Below, in pieces: positions 8,114-16,991 of a DNA stretch of 64,000 nucleotides; position 1 is the first letter of the stretch; the number at the start of each line of letters is the position of its first letter. Below the pieces are notes generated by a model. It saw only the letters and a list, made by a program, of their open reading frames with translations. It was not told the DNA's origin and ran no database searches. The DNA lies in NCBI RefSeq assembly GCF_005845365.1, contig NZ_CP040509.1, positions 124,001 to 188,000 on the forward strand, written 5' to 3'. This DNA is from Rhodoluna limnophila. GTDB taxonomy: Bacteria > Actinomycetota > Actinomycetes > Actinomycetales > Microbacteriaceae. The translations under genes were made by a program, and so were the position numbers.

Positions 8114-8806
8114 ATGTCAAAACAGGTTGTAATTCTGGCTGCCGGCATGGGCACCCGCTTGGCCCGCCCGCTACCAAAGCCGCTCACCGAGCTTCGCGAT
8201 GGCCGCTCAATTATGAAGCAGCAGTTTGACAACATCGATGCCGCCTTTGGCGAGACCAGCCGCGTGATGATTGTGGTTGGCTTCAAGCTCGAGGCCATTA
8301 TCGAGCGCTTTCCTGAGGCCACCTTTGTCTACAACGAGTTTTATGACCAGACCAACACCTCAAAGAGTTTGCTCAAGGCGCTTCGTGCATCGGGTGACGG
8401 CGGTGTGCTGTGGCTAAACGGTGATGTGGTTTTTGACCCTCAGGTTTTGGTGCGTGTTACCCCGATGATGGATGCCAACCAAAGTTTTGTGGTCGTAAAC
8501 ACCTCCAAGGTTAGCGACGAAGAGGTCAAATACACCCTCGATTCAGCCGGCCAAATTGCCCAGCTTTCAAAGCAGGTTATCGGTGGTTTGGGTGAGGCCG
8601 TGGGCATCAACTACGTTGCTGCGCAAGACAAAGCCGCTCTAATCAAGCGCCTGGCCGAGGTTGACGACACCGATTATTTTGAGCGCGGCATCGAGCTGGC
8701 AATTGCCGAGGATGGCCTCAAGTTTCAGGCCGTAGACATCAGTGATCTCTATGCGGTTGAGGTTGATTTTGCCGAGGACTTGGCTCGCGCCAACGAGGTT
8801 ATCTAA
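8114..8806 (+). CDS. Nucleotidyltransferase, LicC/phosphocholine cytidylyltransferase-like
   Basis: Cytoplasmic NTP transferase (230 aa) that activates a small phosphorylated group for attachment to a polymer. The N-terminus VVILAAGMGTRLARPLPKPL is the nucleotide-binding loop with the PKPL lysine, and LNGDVVF is the metal-binding Asp motif. The NEFYDQTNTSKSL segment matches the NxxYxxxNxxxSL motif of LicC-type cytidylyltransferases, which is why I prefer this over a sugar-1-phosphate nucleotidyltransferase. Start is the ATG at 8114, 10 bases after the preceding gene. Substrate (choline-P, another amine-P or a sugar-P) is not determinable. Confidence 0.8.
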   Translation: MSKQVVILAAGMGTRLARPLPKPLTELRDGRSIMKQQFDNIDAAFGETSRVMIVVGFKLEAIIERFPEATFVYNEFYDQTNTSKSLLKALRASGDGGVLWLNGDVVFDPQVLVRVTPMMDANQSFVVVNTSKVSDEEVKYTLDSAGQIAQLSKQVIGGLGEAVGINYVAAQDKAALIKRLAEVDDTDYFERGIELAIAEDGLKFQAVDISDLYAVEVDFAEDLARANEVI

Positions 8807-8833
8807 CTTCTGCCCCGCGTTTTGCGCCCTGAA

Positions 8834-9787
8834 CTAAGCGTTCCAGGCACTCTCAATAATGTCGTGCAGGTCACGCTTGGCACTCCAGCCCAAAGTCTCG
8901 CGAATGCGCGAAACATCTGCGGCTAGGTATGGTGGGTCGCCGGCACGTCTTGGCTGAACATCAATCTTGAAGTCAATTCCCGATACCTTCTTGATCTCAT
9001 CCAAGACCTCAAAAACACTCGAGCCAGAACCGGTGCCAACGTTAAAGGTGGCGTGCGGGCGGTCATCGCGGTCAAGGTAGTCAAGGGCGCTCAGGTGTGC
9101 CTCGGCAAGGTCATGCACGTGAACATAATCGCGCACGCAGCTGCCATCTGGGGTTGGGTAGTCATCTCCAAAAACAATCGGGGTTTTGTCGGCACGCAGC
9201 GCGGCAAAAACAATTGGAACCAGGTTGGCAACTGCGGTGTCGGCAAGGTCAGGCCAGCCGGCGCCAGCAACGTTAAAGTAGCGCAGGTTTGCTCCGCGCA
9301 AGCCCCAGGCGCGGGCAGCGTTGGCCACCATCCACTCGCCAATCAACTTGGTCTCGCCGTACGGGTTAATCGGCTTGCAGTCCAGGTCTTCAGATACTGC
9401 TGGCACATCTGGCATGCCGTAGGTTGCGGCTGAAGATGAGAACACCAGCTTGGTCACGCCGCTCTGGCGCATTGCACCCAGCAGGTGGGCCATGCCACTG
9501 ATGTTTTGCTCGTAGTACCACTCAGGTAGTTCTACTGATTCGCCCACTTTTTTGCGGGCTGCTAGGTGAATAACCGCTTCGATTTTCTCGAGCTTGAACA
9601 TCTCGGTCAGTAAGGTCATGGCCTCAGGTGCGGCTAGGTCAAGCGGCAGCAACTTGGCCCCGCCCAAACGCTCAATCACGCCTGCGCTCATGTCGTCAAT
9701 AACCACAACTTCATCGCCGCGCTGCTGCAGCAAACGCACCACGTGTGAACCGATGTATCCGGCGCCGCCGGTAACTAAAACCTTCAT
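8834..9787 (-). CDS. galE: UDP-glucose 4-epimerase
   Basis: Extended short-chain dehydrogenase (317 aa) that interconverts UDP-glucose and UDP-galactose using bound NAD. The Rossmann motif GGAGYIGSH is at residues 7-15; the catalytic triad is in SSSAATYG and NPYGETK (Tyr and Lys). CVRDYVHVHDLA and the NVGTGSGSS loop are also GalE-like. Start is the ATG at 9787, since the family begins with MKVLVTGGAGYIG; a 46-residue upstream extension is spurious. It is convergent with the nucleotidyltransferase gene and probably supplies UDP-galactose for the adjacent polymer. Confidence 0.92.
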   Translation of the reverse strand: MKVLVTGGAGYIGSHVVRLLQQRGDEVVVIDDMSAGVIERLGGAKLLPLDLAAPEAMTLLTEMFKLEKIEAVIHLAARKKVGESVELPEWYYEQNISGMAHLLGAMRQSGVTKLVFSSSAATYGMPDVPAVSEDLDCKPINPYGETKLIGEWMVANAARAWGLRGANLRYFNVAGAGWPDLADTAVANLVPIVFAALRADKTPIVFGDDYPTPDGSCVRDYVHVHDLAEAHLSALDYLDRDDRPHATFNVGTGSGSSVFEVLDEIKKVSGIDFKIDVQPRRAGDPPYLAADVSRIRETLGWSAKRDLHDIIESAWNA

Positions 9788-9833
9788 GCCTAAAAGTCTA
9801 TTGACTGGCGGGTGACGGCATAAACTTGCCAAC

Positions 9834-10892
9834 ATGAACCTCGGCAAAATTGCACTTGTGGCAACCTCAGTACTTCTTCTAACTGCATGTGCATCGGGCC
9901 CAACCGGCCAGCCAAATGCCAGCAACAGTGCCGAGCCGAGTGCATCACCAACACCAACCCCGGTTTACGTGACCGCACCCCTAACCGGTGTGGTTTACCA
10001 AGAGGGCGTTGACGACACTTCGTTCACCGGCAAGCCATCGGTGGCCTGCAAGATTGACAACTCATATGCCGCGCGCCCGCAGTTTGGTCTCAACTCAACC
10101 GACATCGTCTTTGACGAGATGGTCGAGGGGGGCCTGACCCGCCTGGTTGCAATCTGGCACTCACAGCAGCCAACTGAGGTTGGCCCAGTGCGTTCAATCA
10201 GACCAATGGACCCAGACATCATCAGCCCATTCGGCGGCATTGTTTGCTATTCGGGCGGTCAGTATGCGTTTGTGCAGATGATGCAGAACACCCCGGTCTT
10301 CAACGCTTCAGAAACCACCGAGCAGGGCAAGGGTACTTTCTCTCGAACCAGCAGCAGACCTGCCCCTCACAACGTTATTGTAAACGCCAAAAAGTTGGCT
10401 GAGCAGCACACAGATCTTGCGGCTCCGGCAGCTCAATTCACCTACGCGGCAGACCTCAAGAGCTCAACCGCTGCGGTCTCGGGCGTCGAGGTCACCAAGA
10501 GTTTTACCGTCAACTTTCCGCAGGCTTCAGCCCAGTGGGCTCCAAGCACCTATAAGTTCAAGTGGCTGCGCACTCAAGATGGTGAAGTCCACAAAGATGC
10601 CGCCACTGGCAAGCAGGTTGCCGCCAGCAACGTTGTGGTTATCGAAGTAAAAATTGACCGCAGCTATGCCGACCGCAAATACGGCAACGTGCCAAAAACT
10701 GTGATGGTGTCTTCGGGCACCGCCTGGGTTTTCTCGGCCGGCAAGTATGTAAAGGGCACATGGTCAAAGGCCAGTGCCACCGCACCGATTATTTTGGTCG
10801 ACGCCGAAGGTGCCCCAATCAACCTTGCCCCGGGCAACACCTGGGTTGAGCTCAAGCCGGCGGGCGCCGAGGGCAAAATCAGCATTAAGTAA
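9834..10892 (+). CDS. DUF3048 domain lipoprotein (YerB family)
   Basis: Predicted cell-surface lipoprotein (352 aa). A short signal peptide ends in the lipobox LLTAC (Cys about residue 19), followed by a Ser/Pro/Thr-rich spacer and then the DUF3048 region. Recognisable segments are SVACKIDNSYAARPQFGL, DIVFDEMVEGGLTRL and GPVRSIRP, with a C-terminal half resembling the DUF3048 C-domain. The family is widespread in Gram-positives but lacks a defined reaction. It is divergent from galE with 46 bases between starts. A T8 run follows the stop, without a clear hairpin. Confidence 0.85.
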   Translation: MNLGKIALVATSVLLLTACASGPTGQPNASNSAEPSASPTPTPVYVTAPLTGVVYQEGVDDTSFTGKPSVACKIDNSYAARPQFGLNSTDIVFDEMVEGGLTRLVAIWHSQQPTEVGPVRSIRPMDPDIISPFGGIVCYSGGQYAFVQMMQNTPVFNASETTEQGKGTFSRTSSRPAPHNVIVNAKKLAEQHTDLAAPAAQFTYAADLKSSTAAVSGVEVTKSFTVNFPQASAQWAPSTYKFKWLRTQDGEVHKDAATGKQVAASNVVVIEVKIDRSYADRKYGNVPKTVMVSSGTAWVFSAGKYVKGTWSKASATAPIILVDAEGAPINLAPGNTWVELKPAGAEGKISIK

Positions 10893-11084
10893 GTTTTTTT
10901 TCACCGGCTGTCCAGACAAAATTTGGCCAGAAACCCAGCAAACAAGTGGGTAGCCGAACCTTTGCCACCGCTTTTTGAACAATTTTTTTGGCACGGCCAT
11001 ATCCGGTCTAGTGCTCAGCCAAGCGTGCCTTTACGCTTATATCTAGCAGCCCTCGCCGGCCCCGAGAGCAGAGTCAGGTTCACA

Positions 11085-14000
11085 ATGTTTCGTTCACTTC
11101 TTCGAGTAGTTTCACCAAACCGCCAGCAGTCTTTTGCTGATGTCCGGTCAAAGAAATCCTTGATTGCCGTTGGTCTATTTATTGCACTGATGGCTCAGCT
11201 TTTTGCACCGATTTCAGCAGCAAATGCATCGCTCAGCACCGTTACCGCACTCTGCCGAAGCACCAACGGAGCCGGCACCATCCTAGAAACCAACCCGCTC
11301 TATAACGGTTACTACTCGGATGCTGTCGACGGCATCAAGATTGTTCCGGTCTACTCAAAGCGCATGTATGTTGACCCGCGCAACAACTTCAACGCCACCT
11401 ACATCGGTTACAAAATCACAAACACCGCGGGTTCTGCAATCAACAACGTAGTCGTTGAACTAACCGGCTTCACCGGCGGAGCAGTAACCCCAGCAACCAG
11501 CAACGACACATTCTTCAAGATTGGTTCGCTAGCTGCCGGTGCCTCTAAGACCGCCTACTTTTATGTCAAGGCTTCGGGTGCATCGGCCGTCGACCAGCGC
11601 CACGATGTTCGCGTCAGCACAGATGACGGCGTTACCAAAACTGAAAAAGCCACCTGTTACACAAACATCCAGGCTGTTCAGCGCTCTCTTGCTGCTAGCG
11701 CTAACAAGGTCACCTCGATCACCACCAGCACTTCAACCCCGGCTATGGGTTCAACCATGACCGTCACCGTTATTGGCGCGCCTGGCAAGGTTGGTTCGGG
11801 AGAGTTGCCTGACCAGTCGATCATCGCAATGTCACCAGCCTCTTACGCAGCTTGGCCGACAAAGGCCTTGCGTCTAGAAGGTGTTCAAATCACAATCAAG
11901 GGTCTAAACACCAGCGCAGTTACAGGTTGTAAAGATGGAACCATCGACACCGCCGGTGGCGCAACCGATACCGCTAACACTGAAGGCGGCTCGGGAAACA
12001 TCAAGACCCTCACGATTAAAGAGCGCTTGGTTGTAAGAAACGCCAATAACTGTGTGCCTAACACAAAGCAGACTTACGAGACTGTCTACACATTCCGAAT
12101 CGTCGGTGCTGCCCAGAGCAATCCGGTTATTACTCCGCTCGCGTCTATCTCGAGCGGTACCCAGATCAAGTACACCGGCTCGTTGCCAGCAACTAAGACC
12201 AGCGTGAACCTGACTGCCACCACTTACCCGGTTTCAGTCAACAAAACCTTCGTTAGCGCAGTAGTCAACGGCTCTAACGTAGACCTCACCTACAAGATCA
12301 CTGCCACCGGTGCCGCCGGCAACCTTGATGAACTTCGCGATGACCCGCAGGCTGGCATGAGCCTAGTTTCAGCAACCTTTACCGATGCAACTCGAACCAC
12401 CGCCACAGCAATTACTGGCACTGACATCGGCACCGGCGGAGACCCGCTCTACAGATTCACCGGCCCATTCACCACAACAACAGCCCGGCCACTTGAGTTG
12501 ACATATGTGATGCGTGTTGCAACGCCGACCGCCACAACCACGTTCAACAACTACGGTGTCGGTGTAGTTGCAGGTGTTCAGATCGGTGCCAATGCAAGCG
12601 TGACCGGTATCGGTGCGGAAATTACCCCATCGGGAACCGTCACGACTACGGCACTTGCCACCAAGCAGCCGCAAGAAATCTCTTTCACTGCCGAGCCAAC
12701 CATGGGTGTCAACAATCAGCAGACGCTCAACGGTTTTTCTGACAGCGGTTTGCCGCTGACCTACACCTCTCTAGACACCAGCATCTGTGTGGTCAGTGAG
12801 CTTGATGGTGTCTGGACTCTAACTGCAATTGCTGAGGGCACCTGCCAGGTGAAGGCCAGCCAGGCTGGCAACACCGATTTTGACCCGGCAACCGATGTGA
12901 CAGTCAGCATTAATGTGCTCAAGGGGCAGGTAATCACACCGAGCAACACTGCGTTTAGCGGCGGCACTGCAACCGTGACTGTCTACTCAACATCCACCTA
13001 TTTGGTCAGTTTGATCAGCCTTGACACCTCAATTTGTACTGTCAACGCCAACCCAACAGTTTCAACTACAGGCAATAAAGAGGCTGTCTACACAATCACC
13101 CAGGTGGGCTCAACTAACGGAACCTGTGTGCTTGCCGCCAACCAGGCTGGCGACTCAACTTGGGGCCCGGCACCAGAAAAGATTATTCAGATCGGCATCG
13201 GTCTTTCGCAGAACCTGGCTTTTATCACCGGCACACCGGCTGCAAACAGCAACATCAACTACACCGTCAACGGGTCAATCACGATCGTGACTACCTCGTA
13301 TGCAGGTTCAACGCAGACTACAAAAACCGGCCTACCGGTTTCATTGCGTTCAGCCACACCTTCTGTTTGTGCCTTGGATACCGTAATCAATGCAGATGGA
13401 ACCATCGAGAGCGGCTACAACGCCACCTCAAAAGACACCACCCGTACTTTCACCATGAAAGACGCCGGTGTTTGTACCGTGATTGCATCGCAGGATGGTC
13501 TTGATGACCTAGGTGTTCAGTCTGCTTACGCAATGGCAACAGAAATCAGCCGCAGCTTCAACATCATTGCCTCGGGTACAACCGCGCAGACCTTGGCTTT
13601 TGACGCAATCGCAGGCAAGACTTACGGTGACTCATCATTTGCCGCGCTGGTCGCGTCAACCAACACTCAAACCACCGTCGACACCACTCTGTTGGTTGCC
13701 ATCAGCTCAAACACCCCCGAGATTTGTACTGTTGGCAGCAGCTCACGCAATGCGCCTAAGTCAACCGCAACCGTTTATCTCCTTAGCGGTGGCACGTGTG
13801 AGCTAAAGGGTTACCAAGCCGGTAACACCACCTATGCTGCGGCCACAACCACAACAACTTTTGTGATCGCTAAAAAAGATGTCTCGGTCACTGGCCTGAG
13901 CATTCCTTCTCGTGCTTACGACGGCACCAAGACCGCAACTGTTAGCGGCACCAAAGCCCTATCGGGTGTTGTGCCGGGTGACACTGCCGAAGACGTTACA

Positions 14001-16958
14001 GTTGCCGGCACCCCAACCGCGGCTGATTTCACCGATGAAAACGTGCGCTCCGAATCGCTCGCAATCAGCGGCCTAAGCCTCTCTGGTTCAAAGGCATCGA
14101 GCAGTTACAACTTGGTTGCGCTGTCGTTGACCGGTCAAATCACCACACGTGCCATCACCATTTCGTTCAATGACCTAACCATCAACTCATCGGGCACAAC
14201 TACCTGTTTGGCCAACTCGTCGGTTACTACCGGATCTTTGGTCTCTGGTGATGCCCTTGATTCGATCACCTGTAATCCGGCGGATCTAAGCGGTGCCACC
14301 CGAGGCAACGGTACCCACACCGTGACTCCAAGCGTTGCTGTTATCAAGGCTGGTTCAACCGTCAAGACCAGCAACTACAACATCAGTTACACCGCAGGTG
14401 TTTTGACTGTTAGCTCGGCAACGGTTCCAACCATCGAGGCTGATGAACTTGTTGTTTACTACGGTGAGCTAACTTCGACAGCTCTTGGTACCTCAGCCCT
14501 GACCGCGACTGGCAACGGTGTGAAGGCCAAAAACGGCAACAACTTTGTTGCCGGTAGCGTGACGCACCGCATCAACGGTCAGTCCATCGCATCTGACCTA
14601 GCTGTCGGTAGTTACACTGCCGATGTTGAGTTCACTCCGACTGATGGCAACAACTTTGCTGGCAACTCAGCACACCGAAGCATCCGTGTTTTGCCACGCA
14701 AACTAACCTTCAGTGGCCTAACCGTTGCAAGCAAGGTTTATGACGGAACCACCAGCGCAACAGCATCTGGCACACTCACCCTGGTTGCCGAACCGGGTCA
14801 AGATGGCCTTGGTGTTCTTGCTGGTGACGATGTGGCCCTGGACGGAACCACCACCGTTGAGTTCACCAGCCCAGATGTTGGTGCCTCTAAGCCGATTACC
14901 TCATCAGGTAATTCTTTGGCCGGAACCAAGCGCAATAACTACCAGCTAGCCCAGCCAACCGGAGTCACCGCAAGCATCACAGCGCGTGATGCATTCATCA
15001 CCGTGCCGGTTGCCGACAAAGAATATGACGGCACAACCTCGGCTACTTTGCGTTGCGACGACATCTCCGTGACAAACATTGTCTCGACCGACCTCGGCGA
15101 TCTTGACGCCCCAAACTGTGGCTACACCGGCGTGACTTTCCCGTCAGCAGGGGCCGGCAGCAAGACTCTCACCTCGGCAAACTACTCTGGCTCGGCGCCA
15201 TCGCTGGTAAATAAGCCGACCAAGAGCAAGGCCAGCAACTACCGCGTTGTGGTTTCAAACTACACAGCGCTCATCACCAAGGCCACCCCAACCGTGACCC
15301 TGGCCTCAATCACCGATGCCCTAGTTGGCGACACCAAGACCTCAAACGGTTCTAGCAACAAGAGCCACAAGCCGGTCTTAATTACCGTTTCAGGTAATCC
15401 GGCAGGTGCTTGTACCATCAGCGGCAACACCATTACTGCGGTGGCCGCGGGTACCTGTACCGTGACTGCCAACCAAGATGGCGACGACAACCACAACTCG
15501 GGTTCAGCCAACCGCAGCTTCAACATCAGTGCGGTCACGCCAACCCCAAGCCCGTCTCCAACCGATAACGGCAACGGAAACGGCGGAGGCAGCGGCAACA
15601 ACTCACCAAGCCCAAGCCCATCGGCATCGGCCAGCGCAACACCAACTGCCAGCCCAACGGCAAGCCCGCGCCCAAGCAACCGCCCAACCGCGCTGCCAAC
15701 CCCGGGCAACAACCGCCCGGCTCCGCTATTGCCAACCCCGGGCTCAACCCCGGCACCAACTGCACAGGCCACACCAAGCGCGTCACCTACAGCTCAGCCT
15801 CGCGCTGCAGCCCCGGCAGCAGCTGTGGTCAATGAGGTTCTAAAGAACGTTGCGCAGGTCTTTGAAAAGTTCTTCGGCACTGCCTCGGCAACTCCAGAGC
15901 CAGGCAACTCAAATAACGGCAACGCAAACACAAACTCAGCCGCGCAAACCGCAGTAGTGTCAACCAATGCAGACGGCACCAACAACACCATGAACGCGGC
16001 CGTAAAGTCGGTTCGTGAGGTTGCTGCCGAAAAGATCACCGGCTTTGCTCCGGGTGCTGGTCTCCGCATTGAGGTAATCGGTTCACGCATCGCCGGCCAG
16101 TTTGTGGTTGATGGCACATCAGCCTCAGACCCAATCGCGGTTGCTGCAGCCATTGAAGAATCAACCCAGCGCACCGCCACCACCTTTGCCCGCATTGATT
16201 CGGTCAAGCGCGTTATTCCGCCAGCCGCCGAAGAAATCTACTCGGTCAAGATCGATGAAAACCACCGTGAGGTATTCAAGGCTTCAGGCCTCGAAACTCC
16301 AGTCACCTTGGCATCGCTCGATGTTGATAGTGCCACCAAGTGGGTAAATGTTGAGGCTCAGGCCGACACCTACCTACCTGGCAGCCGCGTCTACCTAACC
16401 GTCACCACTCAGCCGATTGTCTTTGGTGAGGCCGTGGTCGATAAGTACGGTCACGCAGACCTAACCGGAGCATTGCCAATTGACCTTCTCGAGTTTGGTG
16501 GTCACTCAATCCGCATCGTGGGTGTTCGCTCACTTGAGGGTGTCTCAACCAGTGCTGACGGCAGCATTCAGCTCACCGATTCTGCCATGGCAGAAATCCA
16601 GAAGTTCGATGACGGAACCCAGGCAACTGTTCTGATTTCAGGTCAGGCAACTGATGGCGGAAGCCACACTGCAGTTCGCGAGATTCCGCTGGACCGCGAG
16701 ATTGCTTGGTGGACTGTCTGGTTGGCCCTAATTGTTGGCCTGCTTGCATTGGCTGTGCGATTTATTCGCCCACCAGTTACTGCTCGCCGCAAGCTAATCA
16801 GCTGGGTTGCAGCGTTGGCTGCGGGTGTTCCGGCAGCAATCTTCGGATGGCTGCAGGCAGCCTATGAATTGTGGATTGGTGTTGGCATTGCGGTCATCGC
16901 AGCAGCCATCAATCTGTTCTTCAAGCGCAGCAAGGGCAAAGACCAGGGCAAGCGCTAG
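11085..16958 (+). CDS. Giant multidomain surface protein with Ig-like/YDG repeats and C-terminal membrane anchor
   Basis: Predicted exported adhesin-like protein of 1,957 aa; function unknown. I place the start at the ATG at 11085; a 54-residue upstream frame is open but not protein-like. A signal peptide lies about residues 27-48 (LIAVGLFIALMAQLFAPISA). A DUF11-like beta domain follows at roughly 380-505. Ig-like units with paired cysteines, of the form SxC...GxCxVxAxQxG, recur about five times between residues 530 and 1490. YDG/MBG-type units (AYDGTKTA, VYDGTTSA, EYDGTTSA) fill roughly 925-1400. A Pro/Ser/Thr-rich spacer at about 1485-1580 precedes a C-terminal domain and two or three membrane helices with a basic tail (SKGKDQGKR). 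No LPXTG motif is present. Confidence 0.85.
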   Translation: MFRSLLRVVSPNRQQSFADVRSKKSLIAVGLFIALMAQLFAPISAANASLSTVTALCRSTNGAGTILETNPLYNGYYSDAVDGIKIVPVYSKRMYVDPRNNFNATYIGYKITNTAGSAINNVVVELTGFTGGAVTPATSNDTFFKIGSLAAGASKTAYFYVKASGASAVDQRHDVRVSTDDGVTKTEKATCYTNIQAVQRSLAASANKVTSITTSTSTPAMGSTMTVTVIGAPGKVGSGELPDQSIIAMSPASYAAWPTKALRLEGVQITIKGLNTSAVTGCKDGTIDTAGGATDTANTEGGSGNIKTLTIKERLVVRNANNCVPNTKQTYETVYTFRIVGAAQSNPVITPLASISSGTQIKYTGSLPATKTSVNLTATTYPVSVNKTFVSAVVNGSNVDLTYKITATGAAGNLDELRDDPQAGMSLVSATFTDATRTTATAITGTDIGTGGDPLYRFTGPFTTTTARPLELTYVMRVATPTATTTFNNYGVGVVAGVQIGANASVTGIGAEITPSGTVTTTALATKQPQEISFTAEPTMGVNNQQTLNGFSDSGLPLTYTSLDTSICVVSELDGVWTLTAIAEGTCQVKASQAGNTDFDPATDVTVSINVLKGQVITPSNTAFSGGTATVTVYSTSTYLVSLISLDTSICTVNANPTVSTTGNKEAVYTITQVGSTNGTCVLAANQAGDSTWGPAPEKIIQIGIGLSQNLAFITGTPAANSNINYTVNGSITIVTTSYAGSTQTTKTGLPVSLRSATPSVCALDTVINADGTIESGYNATSKDTTRTFTMKDAGVCTVIASQDGLDDLGVQSAYAMATEISRSFNIIASGTTAQTLAFDAIAGKTYGDSSFAALVASTNTQTTVDTTLLVAISSNTPEICTVGSSSRNAPKSTATVYLLSGGTCELKGYQAGNTTYAAATTTTTFVIAKKDVSVTGLSIPSRAYDGTKTATVSGTKALSGVVPGDTAEDVTVAGTPTAADFTDENVRSESLAISGLSLSGSKASSSYNLVALSLTGQITTRAITISFNDLTINSSGTTTCLANSSVTTGSLVSGDALDSITCNPADLSGATRGNGTHTVTPSVAVIKAGSTVKTSNYNISYTAGVLTVSSATVPTIEADELVVYYGELTSTALGTSALTATGNGVKAKNGNNFVAGSVTHRINGQSIASDLAVGSYTADVEFTPTDGNNFAGNSAHRSIRVLPRKLTFSGLTVASKVYDGTTSATASGTLTLVAEPGQDGLGVLAGDDVALDGTTTVEFTSPDVGASKPITSSGNSLAGTKRNNYQLAQPTGVTASITARDAFITVPVADKEYDGTTSATLRCDDISVTNIVSTDLGDLDAPNCGYTGVTFPSAGAGSKTLTSANYSGSAPSLVNKPTKSKASNYRVVVSNYTALITKATPTVTLASITDALVGDTKTSNGSSNKSHKPVLITVSGNPAGACTISGNTITAVAAGTCTVTANQDGDDNHNSGSANRSFNISAVTPTPSPSPTDNGNGNGGGSGNNSPSPSPSASASATPTASPTASPRPSNRPTALPTPGNNRPAPLLPTPGSTPAPTAQATPSASPTAQPRAAAPAAAVVNEVLKNVAQVFEKFFGTASATPEPGNSNNGNANTNSAAQTAVVSTNADGTNNTMNAAVKSVREVAAEKITGFAPGAGLRIEVIGSRIAGQFVVDGTSASDPIAVAAAIEESTQRTATTFARIDSVKRVIPPAAEEIYSVKIDENHREVFKASGLETPVTLASLDVDSATKWVNVEAQADTYLPGSRVYLTVTTQPIVFGEAVVDKYGHADLTGALPIDLLEFGGHSIRIVGVRSLEGVSTSADGSIQLTDSAMAEIQKFDDGTQATVLISGQATDGGSHTAVREIPLDREIAWWTVWLALIVGLLALAVRFIRPPVTARRKLISWVAALAAGVPAAIFGWLQAAYELWIGVGIAVIAAAINLFFKRSKGKDQGKR

Positions 16959-16973
16959 GTTGGGGTGGCGAGG

Positions 16974-16991
16974 CCGCTAATCTTTTAGCGG
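16974..16991. terminator. Hairpin between convergent genes
   Basis: CCGCTAA-TCTT-TTAGCGG forms a perfect 7-bp stem and contains the stop codon of the minus-strand gene. It lacks a clear T-run, so bidirectional termination is likely but unproven. Confidence 0.5.

Noticed and set aside
9788-9925. Longer N-terminus for galE
   Set aside because: The Rossmann motif should begin near residue 7; the extra 46 residues overlap the divergent lipoprotein gene.
10923-11084. 54-residue longer start for the giant surface protein
   Set aside because: The extension would bury the signal peptide deep in the protein and is not protein-like; the ATG at 11085 gives a normal exported start.
15260-15772. 170-codon minus-strand frame opposite the giant surface protein
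   Set aside because: It is the antisense shadow of the Pro/Ser/Thr-rich repeats; no ribosome-binding site and low-complexity sequence.
15540-15810. Repeat-rich stretch considered as a CRISPR-like array
   Set aside because: The repeats are irregular codons for Pro/Ser/Thr in frame with the surface protein; no constant repeat and spacer lengths.
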